Notes: generated by a model from the sequence alone, not told the origin. A DNA stretch of 64,000 nucleotides from Catellatospora paridis (GCF_009720365.1 NZ_WBZD01000017.1:302399-366398), one strand, 5' to 3'. Shown: positions 8,924-18,223, counted from the first letter of the stretch. Numbers and translations are program-made.

Positions 8924-9475
8924 ATGGCTGTCGGGGGATTGCTGCTCGCGGCGGGGGCCGGGCGGCGGTACGGGATGCCCAAGGCGCTGGCCGTGGTGCC
9001 GGGCGACGGGGAGCTGATGGTGCAACACGCGCTGCGGACGCTGCGCGACGGACAGTGCGATCCGGTCGTGGTCGTGCTCGGTGCGGGAGCCGGGCGTGCC
9101 CCGGCGCTGCCCGGCGCGCTCGTGGTGATCAACAAGGAGTGGCGGACCGGCATGGGCTCGTCCCTGCGCGCCGGTTTGGCGGCGCTGCCGCCACAGGTGG
9201 ACGCTGTAGTGGTGCTGCTGGTGGACACACCGGGGATCACCGCCGAGGCGGTACGCCGGGTCGGCGCGGGAGCGAAGCCGGACACGCTGCGGGTGGCGAC
9301 CTACGGCGGGGACGGCGGGCATCCGGTGCTGCTCGGACGCGACCACTGGGCCGGGGCGGCCGAACTCGCCGTGGGCGACGTCGGAGCCCGGCCCTACCTG
9401 GCCAGGCACGAGGTGGAGACGGTGCCCTGCGACGATGTCTCCGACGGTGCGGACCTGGACGTCCCCCGTGCGTGA
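8924..9475 (+). CDS. MobA/MocA-like molybdenum cofactor nucleotidyltransferase
   Basis: A 183-residue NTP transferase of the MobA-like fold. The nucleotide-binding signature LLLAAGAGRRYGMPKAL starts at residue 6, and LLVDTPGITAEAV holds the metal-binding Asp. Relatives attach CMP or GMP to molybdopterin. Next to xdhC and the dehydrogenase genes the likely job is maturation of the molybdenum cofactor for this enzyme. A good ribosome binding site (GGGGGAGG, 8911-8918) precedes the ATG. It is short compared with many MocA proteins (about 190-200 aa) but looks intact. The precise nucleotide donor is not determined. Confidence 0.75.
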   Translation: MAVGGLLLAAGAGRRYGMPKALAVVPGDGELMVQHALRTLRDGQCDPVVVVLGAGAGRAPALPGALVVINKEWRTGMGSSLRAGLAALPPQVDAVVVLLVDTPGITAEAVRRVGAGAKPDTLRVATYGGDGGHPVLLGRDHWAGAAELAVGDVGARPYLARHEVETVPCDDVSDGADLDVPRA

Positions 9476-10604
9476 CGTGCTCGACGACCTGTTCCGCGGC
9501 TGGGAGTCCGGCGCGGTCGCGGGCGTGGCGACCGTGGTGCGCACCTGGCAGTCCGCGCCGCGGCGACCGGGCGCGTCGATGCTCGTCGCGGCGGACGGGG
9601 AGGCCGTCGGCAGCGTCTCCGGCGGCTGCGTCGAGGGCGCCGTGTACGAGCTGGCCACCGGCGTCGCCGCCGACCCGGGGGCGCGGCCGGTGCTGCAGCG
9701 CTACGGCGTGAGCGACGACGACGCGTACGCCATCGGCCTGACCTGCGGCGGCATCATCGAGGTGTTCGTCGAGCAGGTGTCACGCGAGACGTTCCCGCAG
9801 CTCGGCGAGGTGGTGGCGGCGGTCCGGGCGGGCCGCCCCGTGGCCGTGGCGACCTGCCTCGCCCCGGCCGACTCCCCGCGCTTCGGGCACCGGATGGTCA
9901 TCCACGGCGACGGGACGGCGGGGACGTTCGGCTCCGCGCGGCTCGACGCCGCCGTCGCCGACGACGCGCGCGGGCTGCTGGCCGCCGGGCGCACCGGGAT
10001 GCTGCACTACGGCCCCGACGGCGAGCGCCGCGGCGACGAGCTGGCCGTGTTCGTGAACTCGTACGCCCCGCCCGCTCGCATGATCGTGTTCGGGGCGATC
10101 GACTTCGCCGCCGCGGTGGCCCGGATCGGCTCGTTCATGGGCTACCACGTGACGGTCTGCGACGCCCGCGCCGTGTTCGCCACCCCGAAGCGCTTCCCGT
10201 CCGCCGACGAGGTCGTCATCGAGTGGCCGCACCGCTACCTGGAGGGCGAGGTCGCCGCGCAGCGCGTCGACGGGCGCACCGTGCTGTGCGTGCTCACCCA
10301 CGACCCGAAGTTCGACGTGCCGCTGCTGGAGCTGGCCCTGCGGCTGCCCGTGGCGTACATCGGCGCGATGGGTTCCCGCCGTACCCACGACGACCGGCTG
10401 GCCCGGCTGCGCGAGGACGGCCTCACCGAGGCCGAGCTGGGCCGGCTGCGCTCGCCGATCGGCCTGGACCTGGGGGCGCGCACCCCGGAGGAGACCGCGG
10501 TCAGCATCGCCGCGGAGATCGTGGCGCTGCGCTGGGGCGGCACCGGCGCGGTGCTGTCCGAGGTGGACGGACCGATCCACCGTGCGGGCCCGCTGGGCCG
10601 CTGA
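9468..10604 (+). CDS. xdhC: XdhC family molybdenum cofactor insertion/sulfuration protein
   Basis: A 378-residue XdhC/CoxI-type protein, known in the family to bind, protect and help sulfurate the molybdenum cofactor before insertion into xanthine dehydrogenase. N-terminal landmarks are SAPRRPGASMLV and SVSGGCVEGAVYE; the C-terminal Rossmann-like half shows YIGAMGSRRTHDDR and SPIGLDLGARTPEETAVSIAAEI. The GTG at 9468 (VRDVLDDL) matches the usual N-terminus and overlaps the preceding stop by 8 bp; an ATG at 9435 would give a 41-bp overlap. This is the last gene of the operon before the convergent SWIM gene. Confidence 0.9.
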   Translation: MRDVLDDLFRGWESGAVAGVATVVRTWQSAPRRPGASMLVAADGEAVGSVSGGCVEGAVYELATGVAADPGARPVLQRYGVSDDDAYAIGLTCGGIIEVFVEQVSRETFPQLGEVVAAVRAGRPVAVATCLAPADSPRFGHRMVIHGDGTAGTFGSARLDAAVADDARGLLAAGRTGMLHYGPDGERRGDELAVFVNSYAPPARMIVFGAIDFAAAVARIGSFMGYHVTVCDARAVFATPKRFPSADEVVIEWPHRYLEGEVAAQRVDGRTVLCVLTHDPKFDVPLLELALRLPVAYIGAMGSRRTHDDRLARLREDGLTEAELGRLRSPIGLDLGARTPEETAVSIAAEIVALRWGGTGAVLSEVDGPIHRAGPLGR

Positions 10605-10646
10605 CCGGCGGTCGCGGGGCGCGCACAGGCAGACGTCGTCGACGTG

Positions 10647-11639
10647 TCAGCGGTCGGCTTCCTCTCCGGTCAGCAACGGGGACGACCAGCGGTGCCGCAC
10701 CATCGCCTCGTATGCGGGCGTCAGGGCCTGTGCGAAGTCCACGCCACGGACCGCGAGGCCCAGCGGGCCGAGCCGCTGCAGCAGCCGGGCCGCCGCCTGC
10801 GGGTCGGCGGGCGGCGTCGCGGGCAGCGGTCCGCCGGTCCAGAAGCAGCTCAGCTCGTCGCGCGCACCGGAGCCCTCGGGGGTGCCGCCTGCCTGCTGTT
10901 GGCGGTGCGCCCGCAGGGCGTCGAGCAGCTCGGCACGGGGCAAGCCGCGCCAGTGCAGGATGGTGAACGGGTCCTCGTCGAACTGCTCGGCCAGCAGGTA
11001 ACACACCGCCGCCGCGTGTTTGCACGGGTTGCCCCAGTCCGGGCACGAGCACGTCAGGCGCAACCCGCGCATGGCCGGGAACAGCGACATGCCCAGCGGC
11101 GCCAGAGCCTGCTCGATGTCCTCGGGCATCCGTCCGGCCAGCAGCGCGGCGCTGAACGCGGCCTGCTCGGCCAGCGCGCCGACGGCCCGCCGCCAGTCGG
11201 TCGCCGTGAACGGCGCCACGCTGACGGTGACCGCGTAGGGCTCGTCCCGGGAGCCCTGCACCTGCGCCGTCACCTCGCCGGGTGACACCACCAGCGAGAG
11301 CACCTGGCCGGACCGCGCGTACGACTTGCCGCGGCTGAGCCGGCTCGCGGTCTCCGGCGATTCGATGGCCTTCAGGAAACGGCGCGACCACCAGGTCGTG
11401 GCGATGTCGCCGCGCCGGCTGCGGGCCCGGATGCCGTCGGCGGGCAACCGCGGCTTGGCGGACGGGAAGCCTCGCCACGACCGGTCCGCCCCCGCGTCCT
11501 CGCCGAGGTCGGGGCCGCCGGCCCCGTGGACGTCGGGCTCGTGTTCGGCGGGCTCGTGTTCGGCGGGCGGCCACCCGTCCAGATCGTGCTCGCCACCGGG
11601 GGGCCATTCGTCCAGGTCGTGCTCGTCGTGCTGCGCCAT
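10647..11639 (-). CDS. SWIM zinc-finger protein
   Basis: A 330-residue protein with one SWIM-type zinc finger, CSCPDWGNPCKHAAAVCYLL (about residues 193-212), giving the CxCxnCxH pattern. The N-terminus is acidic and repetitive (HDEHDLDEWPPGG then EHDLDGWPPAEHEPAEHEP). SWIM domains are proposed to bind DNA or proteins. It lies 8 bp downstream of the SNF2 helicase gene on the same strand, a pairing that recurs in actinobacteria, so the two probably act together on nucleic acid. The ATG at 11639 is taken because it fits this spacing; longer readings run into the helicase. Confidence 0.85.
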   Translation of the reverse strand: MAQHDEHDLDEWPPGGEHDLDGWPPAEHEPAEHEPDVHGAGGPDLGEDAGADRSWRGFPSAKPRLPADGIRARSRRGDIATTWWSRRFLKAIESPETASRLSRGKSYARSGQVLSLVVSPGEVTAQVQGSRDEPYAVTVSVAPFTATDWRRAVGALAEQAAFSAALLAGRMPEDIEQALAPLGMSLFPAMRGLRLTCSCPDWGNPCKHAAAVCYLLAEQFDEDPFTILHWRGLPRAELLDALRAHRQQQAGGTPEGSGARDELSCFWTGGPLPATPPADPQAAARLLQRLGPLGLAVRGVDFAQALTPAYEAMVRHRWSSPLLTGEEADR

Positions 11640-11647
11640 GCCCGCCC

Positions 11648-14600
11648 CTACTCGACGACCGCGTCGCGGTTCAGCGCGACCAGGTCGCGCAGCGCGTCGG
11701 TGGACAACTCGGTCAACCACGCCTCGCCGCTGCCGACGGTCGCCTCGGCGAGGGCCTTCTTCTGCTCCAGTACCGCGTCGATGCGCTCCTCCAGGGTTCC
11801 CGCGCACATCAGCTTGCGCACCTGCACGTCGCGGCGCTGCCCGATGCGGAACGCCCGGTCGGTGGCCTGGTTCTCGACGGCCGGGTTCCACCAGCGGTCG
11901 ACGTGGATGACATGGTTCGCCGCGGTCAGGTTCAGCCCGACGCCGCCGGCCTTCAGCGACAGCACGAACAGCCCGGGACCGCCCTCGCCCTGGAACGCCG
12001 CGACCATGCCGTCACGGGTCCTGCGGTCCACCGCGCCGTGCAGGAACGGCACGGGCTGGGCGAAGACCGCCGACAGGTGCTCGGACAGCATCCCGCCGAA
12101 CTCGGCGAACTGCGTGAACAGCAGCGCCTTCTCGCCCGCGGCGAGCACCTCCTCGCAGATCTCCTCGACCCGCGCCACCTTGCCCGACCGCCCGGCGATC
12201 CGTGAGCCGTCCTTCAGCAGCTGGGCGGGGTGGTTGCAGACCTGCTTCAGCTTGGTCAGCGTGGCCAGGATCAGGCCTCGGCGGTCGATGCCGTCGGCCT
12301 GCGCGACCTGGCGCAGCATGTCGTCGAGCACCGCCTGGTACAGCGTCGCCTGCTCGCGGGTCAGGTTGCAGGCCACCGTCATCTCGATCTTGTCGGGCAG
12401 GTCGGAGATGATGCTCGGGTCGGTCTTGACCCGGCGCAGCATGAACGCGCCGGTCACCCGGCGCAGCCGCGCGGCCGCCTGCTCGTCGCCGTCCCGCTCG
12501 ATCGGCACGGCGAAGCGCCGCTTGAACGACTCCGCGCTGCCCAACAGGCCGGGGTTGGCAAACTCCATGATCGAATGTAGGTCGGCCAGCCGGTTCTCGA
12601 CCGGGGTGCCGGTCAGCGCGATCCGCCGTGGCGCGGGCAGCGCCCGGATCGCCCGCGACTGCTTGGCCGCCGCGTTCTTGATGGCCTGCGCCTCGTCGAC
12701 CACGATGCGCCGCCAGCCCACCTCCGCCAGGCCTTTCTGATCCCGCAACGCCAGGCTGTACGTGGTCAGCACCAGGTCGACGCCCGCGACCGCGGCGCGG
12801 AACTGCTCGCCGGTCAACCGCTCCGCACCGTGGTGCACGTGCACCGCCAGCTTCGGGGCGAACTTCGCCGCCTCCCGCTGCCAGTTCGCGACCAGCGACA
12901 TCGGGCAGACCAGCAGCGTCGGGCCCTGCCCCGGGGTCTGCTGCCGTTCGCGTTCCAGCAGCGCCAGCACCTGGATGGTCTTGCCCAGGCCCATGTCGTC
13001 GGCCAGCACCGCGCCCGAGCCGAGCGCGTCCATGAACGACAGCCAGCCCAGTCCGCGCTCCTGGTAGGGGCGCAACTGCGCGCCGAACCCGTCGGGCGTC
13101 GGCAGCGCCTGGAAGCCGGAGCCCGGGCCGCCGGCCAGCAGCTCGCCGAGCCAACCGGTGGCGGCGACCCCGACCATCGGCAGTCCGGTCTCGGCGCCCT
13201 CGCCGAGCAGGCCCGCACGCAGCACGTCCCGCGCGGTCATCGGGCGCGCCCGCGACCTGCCCAACTGCTTGAGCCCGGCGGCGAGCCGGGCCTGGTCCAC
13301 CTCGACCCACTGCCCGCGTACCTTCACCAGCGGCGACTTCGCCTCGGCCAGCGCCGCCAGCTCCTGTTCGGTGAGCACCTCGTCGCCCAGGGCCACCTGC
13401 CAGGCGTACTCGACGAGTTGGTCCATGCCGAGCTGGGACTCCTTGGCGACGATGCCCGGCTGCGGCGGCGTCTGCGCGCTCAGGCGCAGCCCGAGCCGCG
13501 GCCGCGGGCCGCTCCACCAGGCGGGCAGCAGCACCCCGACACCCGCCGCGGTCAGCGCCGACGCGTGCCGGCGCAGGAAGATCAGCGCGTCCTCGCCGTC
13601 CAGCGCCATGCCGACCGGCGCGGCCTGCCGCAGCACCCGCGCCAGCGGCGGGTAGTGCTGCGCGGCCCGGCCGAGCCCGGCCAGCAGCGCGGCCTGCGGA
13701 TCGAGCCCGGCCTCGGCGAACAGCAGCGCGTTGCCGTCCAGCCGCCACACCTCGTCCGCCCCGGCGACCAGGGACGGGTCCTCGTGCGACTGGAGCAGCA
13801 GCGCCAGCCGCCAGATGCCCCCCTCGTCCTGGTCCTCAGCCCTGGTCGCGTCTGCGCCGTCGGGGTCGAGCGCCCTTTCCGGCCCGCCCGCGAGGCCCCT
13901 ACCGGCCGTCCAGCCGGGCGCGGCGTCGTCGCCGGGGGCGATCAGGCGCAGGCAGGTGCGCACCAGCCCGCCGGCCCGCGACCTGCCGCCCTCCCGCCAC
14001 GTGTCCAGGGTCTCCGACAGCCGGTTCGCCTCGTACGGGTTGAGCTGGTCCGCGTCGATGACGTTGTCGGCAGAGGTGAGGGCCGTGAGCACCTGCTCGG
14101 CGGCCTGGGTCTGCCGGGTGGCCCGCCCCCGGCGCTCCGGCAGCAGGGCCGGGCCCAGGCCGGACACCGCCTCGTTGGCCAGCGCGTCCACCATCGAGTC
14201 GAGCGCCGCGTCGAACACCGCGTCGGCCGGGGCGAGGGCGACCTCGTCGTCGTAGAGCCAGCATCGCAACGCCGGGGGCATCGCCGCGAGCAGCGGGATG
14301 CGTACGGCGGCGACCTGCAGCGACGAGGCCGCCCGCCAGTCGGCGAACCAGTACTGGCCCTCCTCGTCCCAGGTCAGCGCCGGGGTCACCAGCCCGCTGC
14401 CGACCACGTGGGCAGCCGCGCGGGCCAGCGCGGTCGCGAAGCGCACGGTGGCCCCGCCGATCGGGGCGAGGCCGGGTAGCAGCCGCAGTGCCGCCGTGGC
14501 GTCCATCCGCAGCGTGGGCACGACGAACGCGGCCAGGTGGTCCGGCTCCGGGCCGGTGCCGAGTTCCGCCGACGGCGTCGGCCGGCCGCCGTACGCCGGC

Positions 14601-14818
14601 AGGGCCAACACCGACCAGCCCGGCTGGAGCTCGCCGTCCGGGTCTGCAGGCGCTCCCAGCGCCGCGCCCAGCGACGAGGCGGTCACCGCGAACGGATGCG
14701 TACGCGGCCGCCGGGTGCGGCGCTCGCGCTGGGCGGGCAGCGCGGCCCGCAGGTCCGCGTCCTCGGCCCAGAACTCCCAGCTGCCGTCTGCGGTGTACAC
14801 GCAGTGCGCGACCAACAC
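11648..14818 (-). CDS. SNF2-family DEAD/DEAH-box helicase
   Basis: A 1056-residue Swi2/Snf2 ATPase. The N-terminal half (to about residue 560) is the poorly characterised SNF2-associated region of actinobacterial homologues. The motor has LADDMGLGKTIQ (Walker A, about residue 605), VVDEAQAIKN (DEAQ, about 708), ALTGTPVENRL, LFVLSLKAGGVGLNLT, and motif VI ATDRAFRIGQRR (about 990). The GTG at 14818 is preferred because GGAGG lies 9 nt upstream and VLVAHCVYTADG is a usual opening; a reading from 14914 is possible. It is the first gene of a two-gene operon with the SWIM protein. A DNA translocation or repair role is likely, but the specific function is unknown. Confidence 0.9.
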   Translation of the reverse strand: MLVAHCVYTADGSWEFWAEDADLRAALPAQRERRTRRPRTHPFAVTASSLGAALGAPADPDGELQPGWSVLALPAYGGRPTPSAELGTGPEPDHLAAFVVPTLRMDATAALRLLPGLAPIGGATVRFATALARAAAHVVGSGLVTPALTWDEEGQYWFADWRAASSLQVAAVRIPLLAAMPPALRCWLYDDEVALAPADAVFDAALDSMVDALANEAVSGLGPALLPERRGRATRQTQAAEQVLTALTSADNVIDADQLNPYEANRLSETLDTWREGGRSRAGGLVRTCLRLIAPGDDAAPGWTAGRGLAGGPERALDPDGADATRAEDQDEGGIWRLALLLQSHEDPSLVAGADEVWRLDGNALLFAEAGLDPQAALLAGLGRAAQHYPPLARVLRQAAPVGMALDGEDALIFLRRHASALTAAGVGVLLPAWWSGPRPRLGLRLSAQTPPQPGIVAKESQLGMDQLVEYAWQVALGDEVLTEQELAALAEAKSPLVKVRGQWVEVDQARLAAGLKQLGRSRARPMTARDVLRAGLLGEGAETGLPMVGVAATGWLGELLAGGPGSGFQALPTPDGFGAQLRPYQERGLGWLSFMDALGSGAVLADDMGLGKTIQVLALLERERQQTPGQGPTLLVCPMSLVANWQREAAKFAPKLAVHVHHGAERLTGEQFRAAVAGVDLVLTTYSLALRDQKGLAEVGWRRIVVDEAQAIKNAAAKQSRAIRALPAPRRIALTGTPVENRLADLHSIMEFANPGLLGSAESFKRRFAVPIERDGDEQAAARLRRVTGAFMLRRVKTDPSIISDLPDKIEMTVACNLTREQATLYQAVLDDMLRQVAQADGIDRRGLILATLTKLKQVCNHPAQLLKDGSRIAGRSGKVARVEEICEEVLAAGEKALLFTQFAEFGGMLSEHLSAVFAQPVPFLHGAVDRRTRDGMVAAFQGEGGPGLFVLSLKAGGVGLNLTAANHVIHVDRWWNPAVENQATDRAFRIGQRRDVQVRKLMCAGTLEERIDAVLEQKKALAEATVGSGEAWLTELSTDALRDLVALNRDAVVE

Positions 14819-14939
14819 GCGCGGACCTCCGGGTTCGGGAACGAGCGGACCGCCGCCGATCCTCTCACGGCGGCCGTCCCGGCACCCCCTGCACACCACC
14901 GCCACCAGCCGCAACGTCGGTCACACCAGGGCCGCGGGC

Positions 14940-14951
14940 TACGATGACCGG
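14940..14951 (+). promoter_or_regulatory. Probable -10 box of a leaderless GNAT gene
   Basis: TACGAT at 14940-14945 is followed by 6 nt and then the ATG at 14952. The spacing puts transcription start at or next to the start codon, and no ribosome binding site is present. No good -35 was found. Confidence 0.45.
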
Positions 14952-15257
14952 ATGTCGATCGACGTGACGGACGCGCCCGGGCGCGAGCGGTTCGAGGCCC
15001 GCGACAGCGCGGAGCAGACGGTGGCCGGGTTCATGACGTACCAGCTCACCGGCAATGTCATCGTGTTCACCCACACCGAGGTCTCCCCGGCGTACGAGGG
15101 CAAGGGCGTGGGCAGCGCGCTGGCCCGCACGGTGATGGAGGACTCCCGGGCGAAGGGCCGCACGGTGGTGCCGATGTGCCCCTTCCTGGCCGGCTGGCTG
15201 GACAAGCACCCCGAGTACGCCGACATCACCGCCCAGGGCACCAAGCGGGTCAAATAG
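14952..15257 (+). CDS. Small GNAT-like N-acetyltransferase
   Basis: A 101-residue protein of the short acetyltransferase group (YjdJ/Acetyltransf_CG type). It shows VFTHTEVSPAYEGKGVGSAL at about residues 38-57, including the acetyl-CoA pyrophosphate loop, and MCPFLAGWLDKHPEY near the end, both typical of the family. These proteins are about 90-100 residues and contain only the minimal CoA-binding core. The substrate is unknown. The gene is divergent from the SNF2 helicase and convergent with the SCO1664-like gene, so it is probably transcribed alone. Confidence 0.85.
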   Translation: MSIDVTDAPGRERFEARDSAEQTVAGFMTYQLTGNVIVFTHTEVSPAYEGKGVGSALARTVMEDSRAKGRTVVPMCPFLAGWLDKHPEYADITAQGTKRVK

Positions 15258-15263
15258 CACCCG

Positions 15264-16163
15264 TCAGATCGGGGGCCACGGGATGGCGTGGCGGTCCTCC
15301 GGCGGCTGCGGCAGGCGTCCGTCGGCCACCAGCTGCTTGATGCGTGTGCCGACCGCGTCGACCTCGGCCGTGGTCAGCAGATCGTCCAGCACACCCGGAT
15401 CGAAGGCGCGCAGCGCCGCGGCCACGTCGGTCGGCACCGCGCGGCCGGCGAACCCCCACAGCACCGTGCGCAGCTTGTCCTCGGTGTGGAAGCAGATGCC
15501 GTGGTCGACGCCGTACACCCGCTGATCCGGGGTGGCCAGCACGTGCCCGCCCTTGCGGTCCGCGTTGTTGATCACAGCGTCGAACGCGGCCAGCCGGGCC
15601 AGCCGCGGGTCGTCGGCGTGCGCCAGCAGGTACGGCCGCCCGTCCTCGTCCTCGGCGGCGGCGATCGGCAGCCAGCCCTTGGGCAGCTCGTTCGCGGGCA
15701 CGAAGTCGACCGGCGGCTCCACCGTCTCGTCCAGCCACAGCTGGCACGACCCCGGCCCGAGCGGCCCGTCGCGCATGACCGTCGGCGGCACCAGATCCCA
15801 GCCCAGCGACTCACTCACCGCATAAGCGGCGACCTCCCGGGCGGCCAGGGTGCCGTGTGGAAAGTCCCACAGCGGGCGCTCGCCGCGCACCGGCTTGTAC
15901 ACCGCCCGCACCGACCGCCCGCCGCCGGACAGGATCACCCGCAGCGTGGTGTTGGAGGCCTCGATCAGCCGGCCCTCGATCTCCATCTCGGCGTCGCGCA
16001 GCAGCCGGCCGAGCTCGGCCGGGCCGCCGCCCGAGGAGGGCTGCGCGCCGGGCGCACGGGCCCTGCCGCGGTCGCCGGAGCTGCCGCGCTGCTGCTGCGC
16101 ACCGACCGGGCCGTGCTCGCCGGTGTGCGTCTGGTCGCCGGTGGGAGGGATGGCGGACCTCAC
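15264..16163 (-). CDS. SCO1664 family protein (PI3/4-kinase-like fold)
   Basis: A protein of up to 299 residues similar to the SCO1664 family found beside mshC in many actinobacteria. Landmarks are VYKPVRGERPLWDFPHGTLA (about residues 89-108), AFDAVINNADRKGGHVL and VYGVDHGICFHTEDKLRTVLWGFAG; the NNADRK and DHG segments resemble the catalytic and metal loops of atypical phosphatidylinositol-kinase folds. The first 50 residues are low complexity, so the GTG start at 16163 is uncertain. Biochemical function is not established. It is downstream of DUF3090 on the same strand, likely in one operon. Confidence 0.8.
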   Translation of the reverse strand: MRSAIPPTGDQTHTGEHGPVGAQQQRGSSGDRGRARAPGAQPSSGGGPAELGRLLRDAEMEIEGRLIEASNTTLRVILSGGGRSVRAVYKPVRGERPLWDFPHGTLAAREVAAYAVSESLGWDLVPPTVMRDGPLGPGSCQLWLDETVEPPVDFVPANELPKGWLPIAAAEDEDGRPYLLAHADDPRLARLAAFDAVINNADRKGGHVLATPDQRVYGVDHGICFHTEDKLRTVLWGFAGRAVPTDVAAALRAFDPGVLDDLLTTAEVDAVGTRIKQLVADGRLPQPPEDRHAIPWPPI

Positions 16164-16217
16164 CTTCGGATGTGGCTGCGTGCTATCCGGGTGACGCTAC
16201 TCCGCCACCGGACGTTC

Positions 16218-16805
16218 TCACCTGCGGTGATAGCCGTTGTGCCGGGGGCACAGGTGCCCGGCCGGGTCCAGCGGCTGCCCGCACAGCGGGCACGGCGGCC
16301 GGCCCGCGGCCACCACCCGCTTGGCGCGGTCGATGAACTGCCGCACCTCCGCCGGGGTCAGCCGCACCCGCAGCCGGTCGAGATCGTCGGAGATCTCCGG
16401 CGTCGCGTCCTCGTCGTCGACCTCGTCCTCGGCGGTCTCGGTCTCGGCGTCGAACTCGGCCTCCTCGGCCGCGATCGCCTCGATGATGACCGTGCTGGTC
16501 TCGACGTCGAAGGCCAGCCCGAGCGTGCCGACGCGGAACTCCTCGTCCACGGGGGTGTCCAGCGGCTCGTTGTCGGCAGGGCCCTCGGCCGTGGCGGGCA
16601 GCTCCGCGCCGAACCGCTGATGCGCCTCGGCGAGCAGCTCCTCGAGCTTCTCCGCCAGCAGTGCGACCTGCATCTTCTCCAGAGCCACGCTGACCAGGCG
16701 GCCGCCGCCGCGAGCCTGCAGATAGAACGTACGCTCGCCCGGCGGACCCACCGTTCCGGCGACGAACCGCTCCGGCGGCTCGAATGCGTACACCTGATGG
16801 GTCAT
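16218..16805 (-). CDS. DUF3090 family protein
   Basis: A 195-residue protein of unknown function, opening MTHQVYAFEPPERFVAGTVG as in the DUF3090 family. The middle (about residues 105-140) is strongly acidic. The C-terminus has a zinc-ribbon-like CPLCGQPLDPAGHLCPRHN. The ATG at 16803-16805 was chosen because it gives this standard N-terminus. In mycothiol-producing actinobacteria the family sits next to SCO1664-like genes and mshC, as here. It diverges from mshC, so the short region 16806-16893 must hold both promoters. Function is unknown. Confidence 0.85.
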   Translation of the reverse strand: MTHQVYAFEPPERFVAGTVGPPGERTFYLQARGGGRLVSVALEKMQVALLAEKLEELLAEAHQRFGAELPATAEGPADNEPLDTPVDEEFRVGTLGLAFDVETSTVIIEAIAAEEAEFDAETETAEDEVDDEDATPEISDDLDRLRVRLTPAEVRQFIDRAKRVVAAGRPPCPLCGQPLDPAGHLCPRHNGYHRR

Positions 16806-16881
16806 ACCTGCGACCCTAGCGTCACGCCCGTGCAAGCGGGTAACCGCGCCAGGGGAGATCCGCTCTCGGCATAAAGCTGGT

Positions 16882-16893
16882 TAGGCTGGCGCC
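16882..16893 (+). promoter_or_regulatory. Probable -10 box of leaderless mshC transcript
   Basis: TAGGCT at 16882-16887 is followed by 6 nt and then the mshC ATG. No ribosome binding site is visible, so transcription probably starts at the A of the ATG. No convincing -35 is seen. Confidence 0.5.
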
Positions 16894-18135
16894 ATGGAAA
16901 CGTGGTCCGGTCTTGACATCCCGCGCCTGCCTGGCGCCGGACAGCCGCTGGCGCTGTTCGACTCCGCCCGCCAGGGCGCCTTCCCGAGCCGCCCGGTGGG
17001 CGGGCACGCGACGATGTACGTCTGCGGCATCACGCCCTACGACGCGACACATCTCGGCCACGCGGCGACCATGATCACATTCGACCTGGTGAACCGGATG
17101 TGGCGCGACGCCGGGCACGACGTCGTCTACGTCCAGAACGTCACCGACATCGACGACCCGCTGCTGGAGCGGGCCGCCCGCGACGGCGAGGACTGGAAGG
17201 TCCTCGCCATGCGCGAGACCGCCCTGTTCCGCGAGGACATGGAGGCCCTGCGGATCATCCCGCCGAGCCACTACGTGGGCGCGGTCGAGTCGATCCCGGT
17301 CATCGCGGAGAAGGTCGTCGAGCTGCTCGACCAGGGCGCCGCGTACCTGCTCGAAGACGGCACCGGCGACGTGTACTTCGACATCGCCGCCGCGCCCCGG
17401 TTCGGGTACGAGTCGAACCTGTCGCGCGAGCAGATGCTCGCCTTCTTCGCCGAACGCGGCGGCGACCCCGAGCGCGCCGGCAAGCGCGACGCGCTCGACC
17501 CGCTGCTGTGGCGCGGCCGCCGCGACGGGGAGCCGTCCTGGCCCGGCGGGGTGCTCGGCGCGGGCCGCCCCGGCTGGCACATCGAGTGCGCCGTGATCGC
17601 GCTGGAGCTGCTCGGCGAGACCATCGACGTGCAGGGCGGCGGCAACGACCTGCTGTTCCCGCACCACGAGTGCTCCGCCGCCCACGCCGAGGTGCTCACC
17701 GGCAAGTCGCCGTTCGCGGCGCACTACGTGCACGCCGGCATGATCGGCCTCGACGGCGAGAAGATGAGCAAGTCCCGCGGCAACCTGGTGTTCGTGTCCC
17801 GCCTGAGGTCCGACAAGGTCGACCCGATGGCCGTGCGGCTGGCCCTGCTCGGCGACCACTACCGCGCCGACCGCCAGTGGACCGACGAGGTCTTCGAGAC
17901 CGCCGCGCACCGGCTGGGCCGCTGGCGCCGAGCCGCCCGCGCCACTGCCGCGCCGTCCGGCGCCGAGCTGCTCGCCGGCATACGCGCCAAACTCGCCGAG
18001 GACCTCGACACCCCCGGCGCCCTGGCCCTCATCGACGCCTGGGCCGACGACACCCTCGCCGGCGTCGGCACCGACCGCCAGGCCCCCGCCCTCATGACCG
18101 AAACCCTCGACGCCCTCCTCGGCCTCAAGCTCTAA
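16894..18135 (+). CDS. mshC: Cysteine:glucosaminyl-inositol ligase (mycothiol synthesis)
   Basis: A 413-residue ATP-dependent ligase that joins L-cysteine to glucosaminyl inositol, the third step of mycothiol biosynthesis. It is a paralogue of cysteinyl-tRNA synthetase: YVCGITPYD holds the zinc cysteine (C44), HLGH (53-56) is the HIGH motif, [13 protein letters not shown] and [11 protein letters not shown] hold further zinc ligands, and EKMSKSRGN (289-297) is the KMSKS loop. It is shorter than CysRS (about 460) because the anticodon-binding end is reduced, which distinguishes MshC. The gene shows that the host makes mycothiol. Downstream it converges on a small membrane protein gene across a 77-bp palindromic repeat. 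Confidence 0.95.
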   Translation: METWSGLDIPRLPGAGQPLALFDSARQGAFPSRPVGGHATMYVCGITPYDATHLGHAATMITFDLVNRMWRDAGHDVVYVQNVTDIDDPLLERAARDGEDWKVLAMRETALFREDMEALRIIPPSHYVGAVESIPVIAEKVVELLDQGAAYLLEDGTGDVYFDIAAAPRFGYESNLSREQMLAFFAERGGDPERAGKRDALDPLLWRGRRDGEPSWPGGVLGAGRPGWHIECAVIALELLGETIDVQGGGNDLLFPHHECSAAHAEVLTGKSPFAAHYVHAGMIGLDGEKMSKSRGNLVFVSRLRSDKVDPMAVRLALLGDHYRADRQWTDEVFETAAHRLGRWRRAARATAAPSGAELLAGIRAKLAEDLDTPGALALIDAWADDTLAGVGTDRQAPALMTETLDALLGLKL

Positions 18136-18144
18136 CCCCCTCCA

Positions 18145-18221
18145 GCGACGATCTTGCGTGGACTGTGGGTACGACACACTCGTACCGGGCAAAAGGGCAA
18201 CAGTTCACGCAAGATCGTCGC
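18145..18221. repeat. 77-bp palindromic repeat, copy 1 (nested hairpins)
   Basis: Perfect 16-bp outer arms, GCGACGATCTTGCGTG (18145-18160) and its complement at 18206-18221, extend inward by six more pairs (one G-T). Inside is a second hairpin with 7-bp arms GGTACGA/TCGTACC around CACAC. The element fills the gap between the converging ends of mshC and the next gene and could act as a bidirectional terminator. A second copy in inverted orientation, also 77 bp, is at 58630-58706. Confidence 0.8.
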
Positions 18222-18223
18222 GA

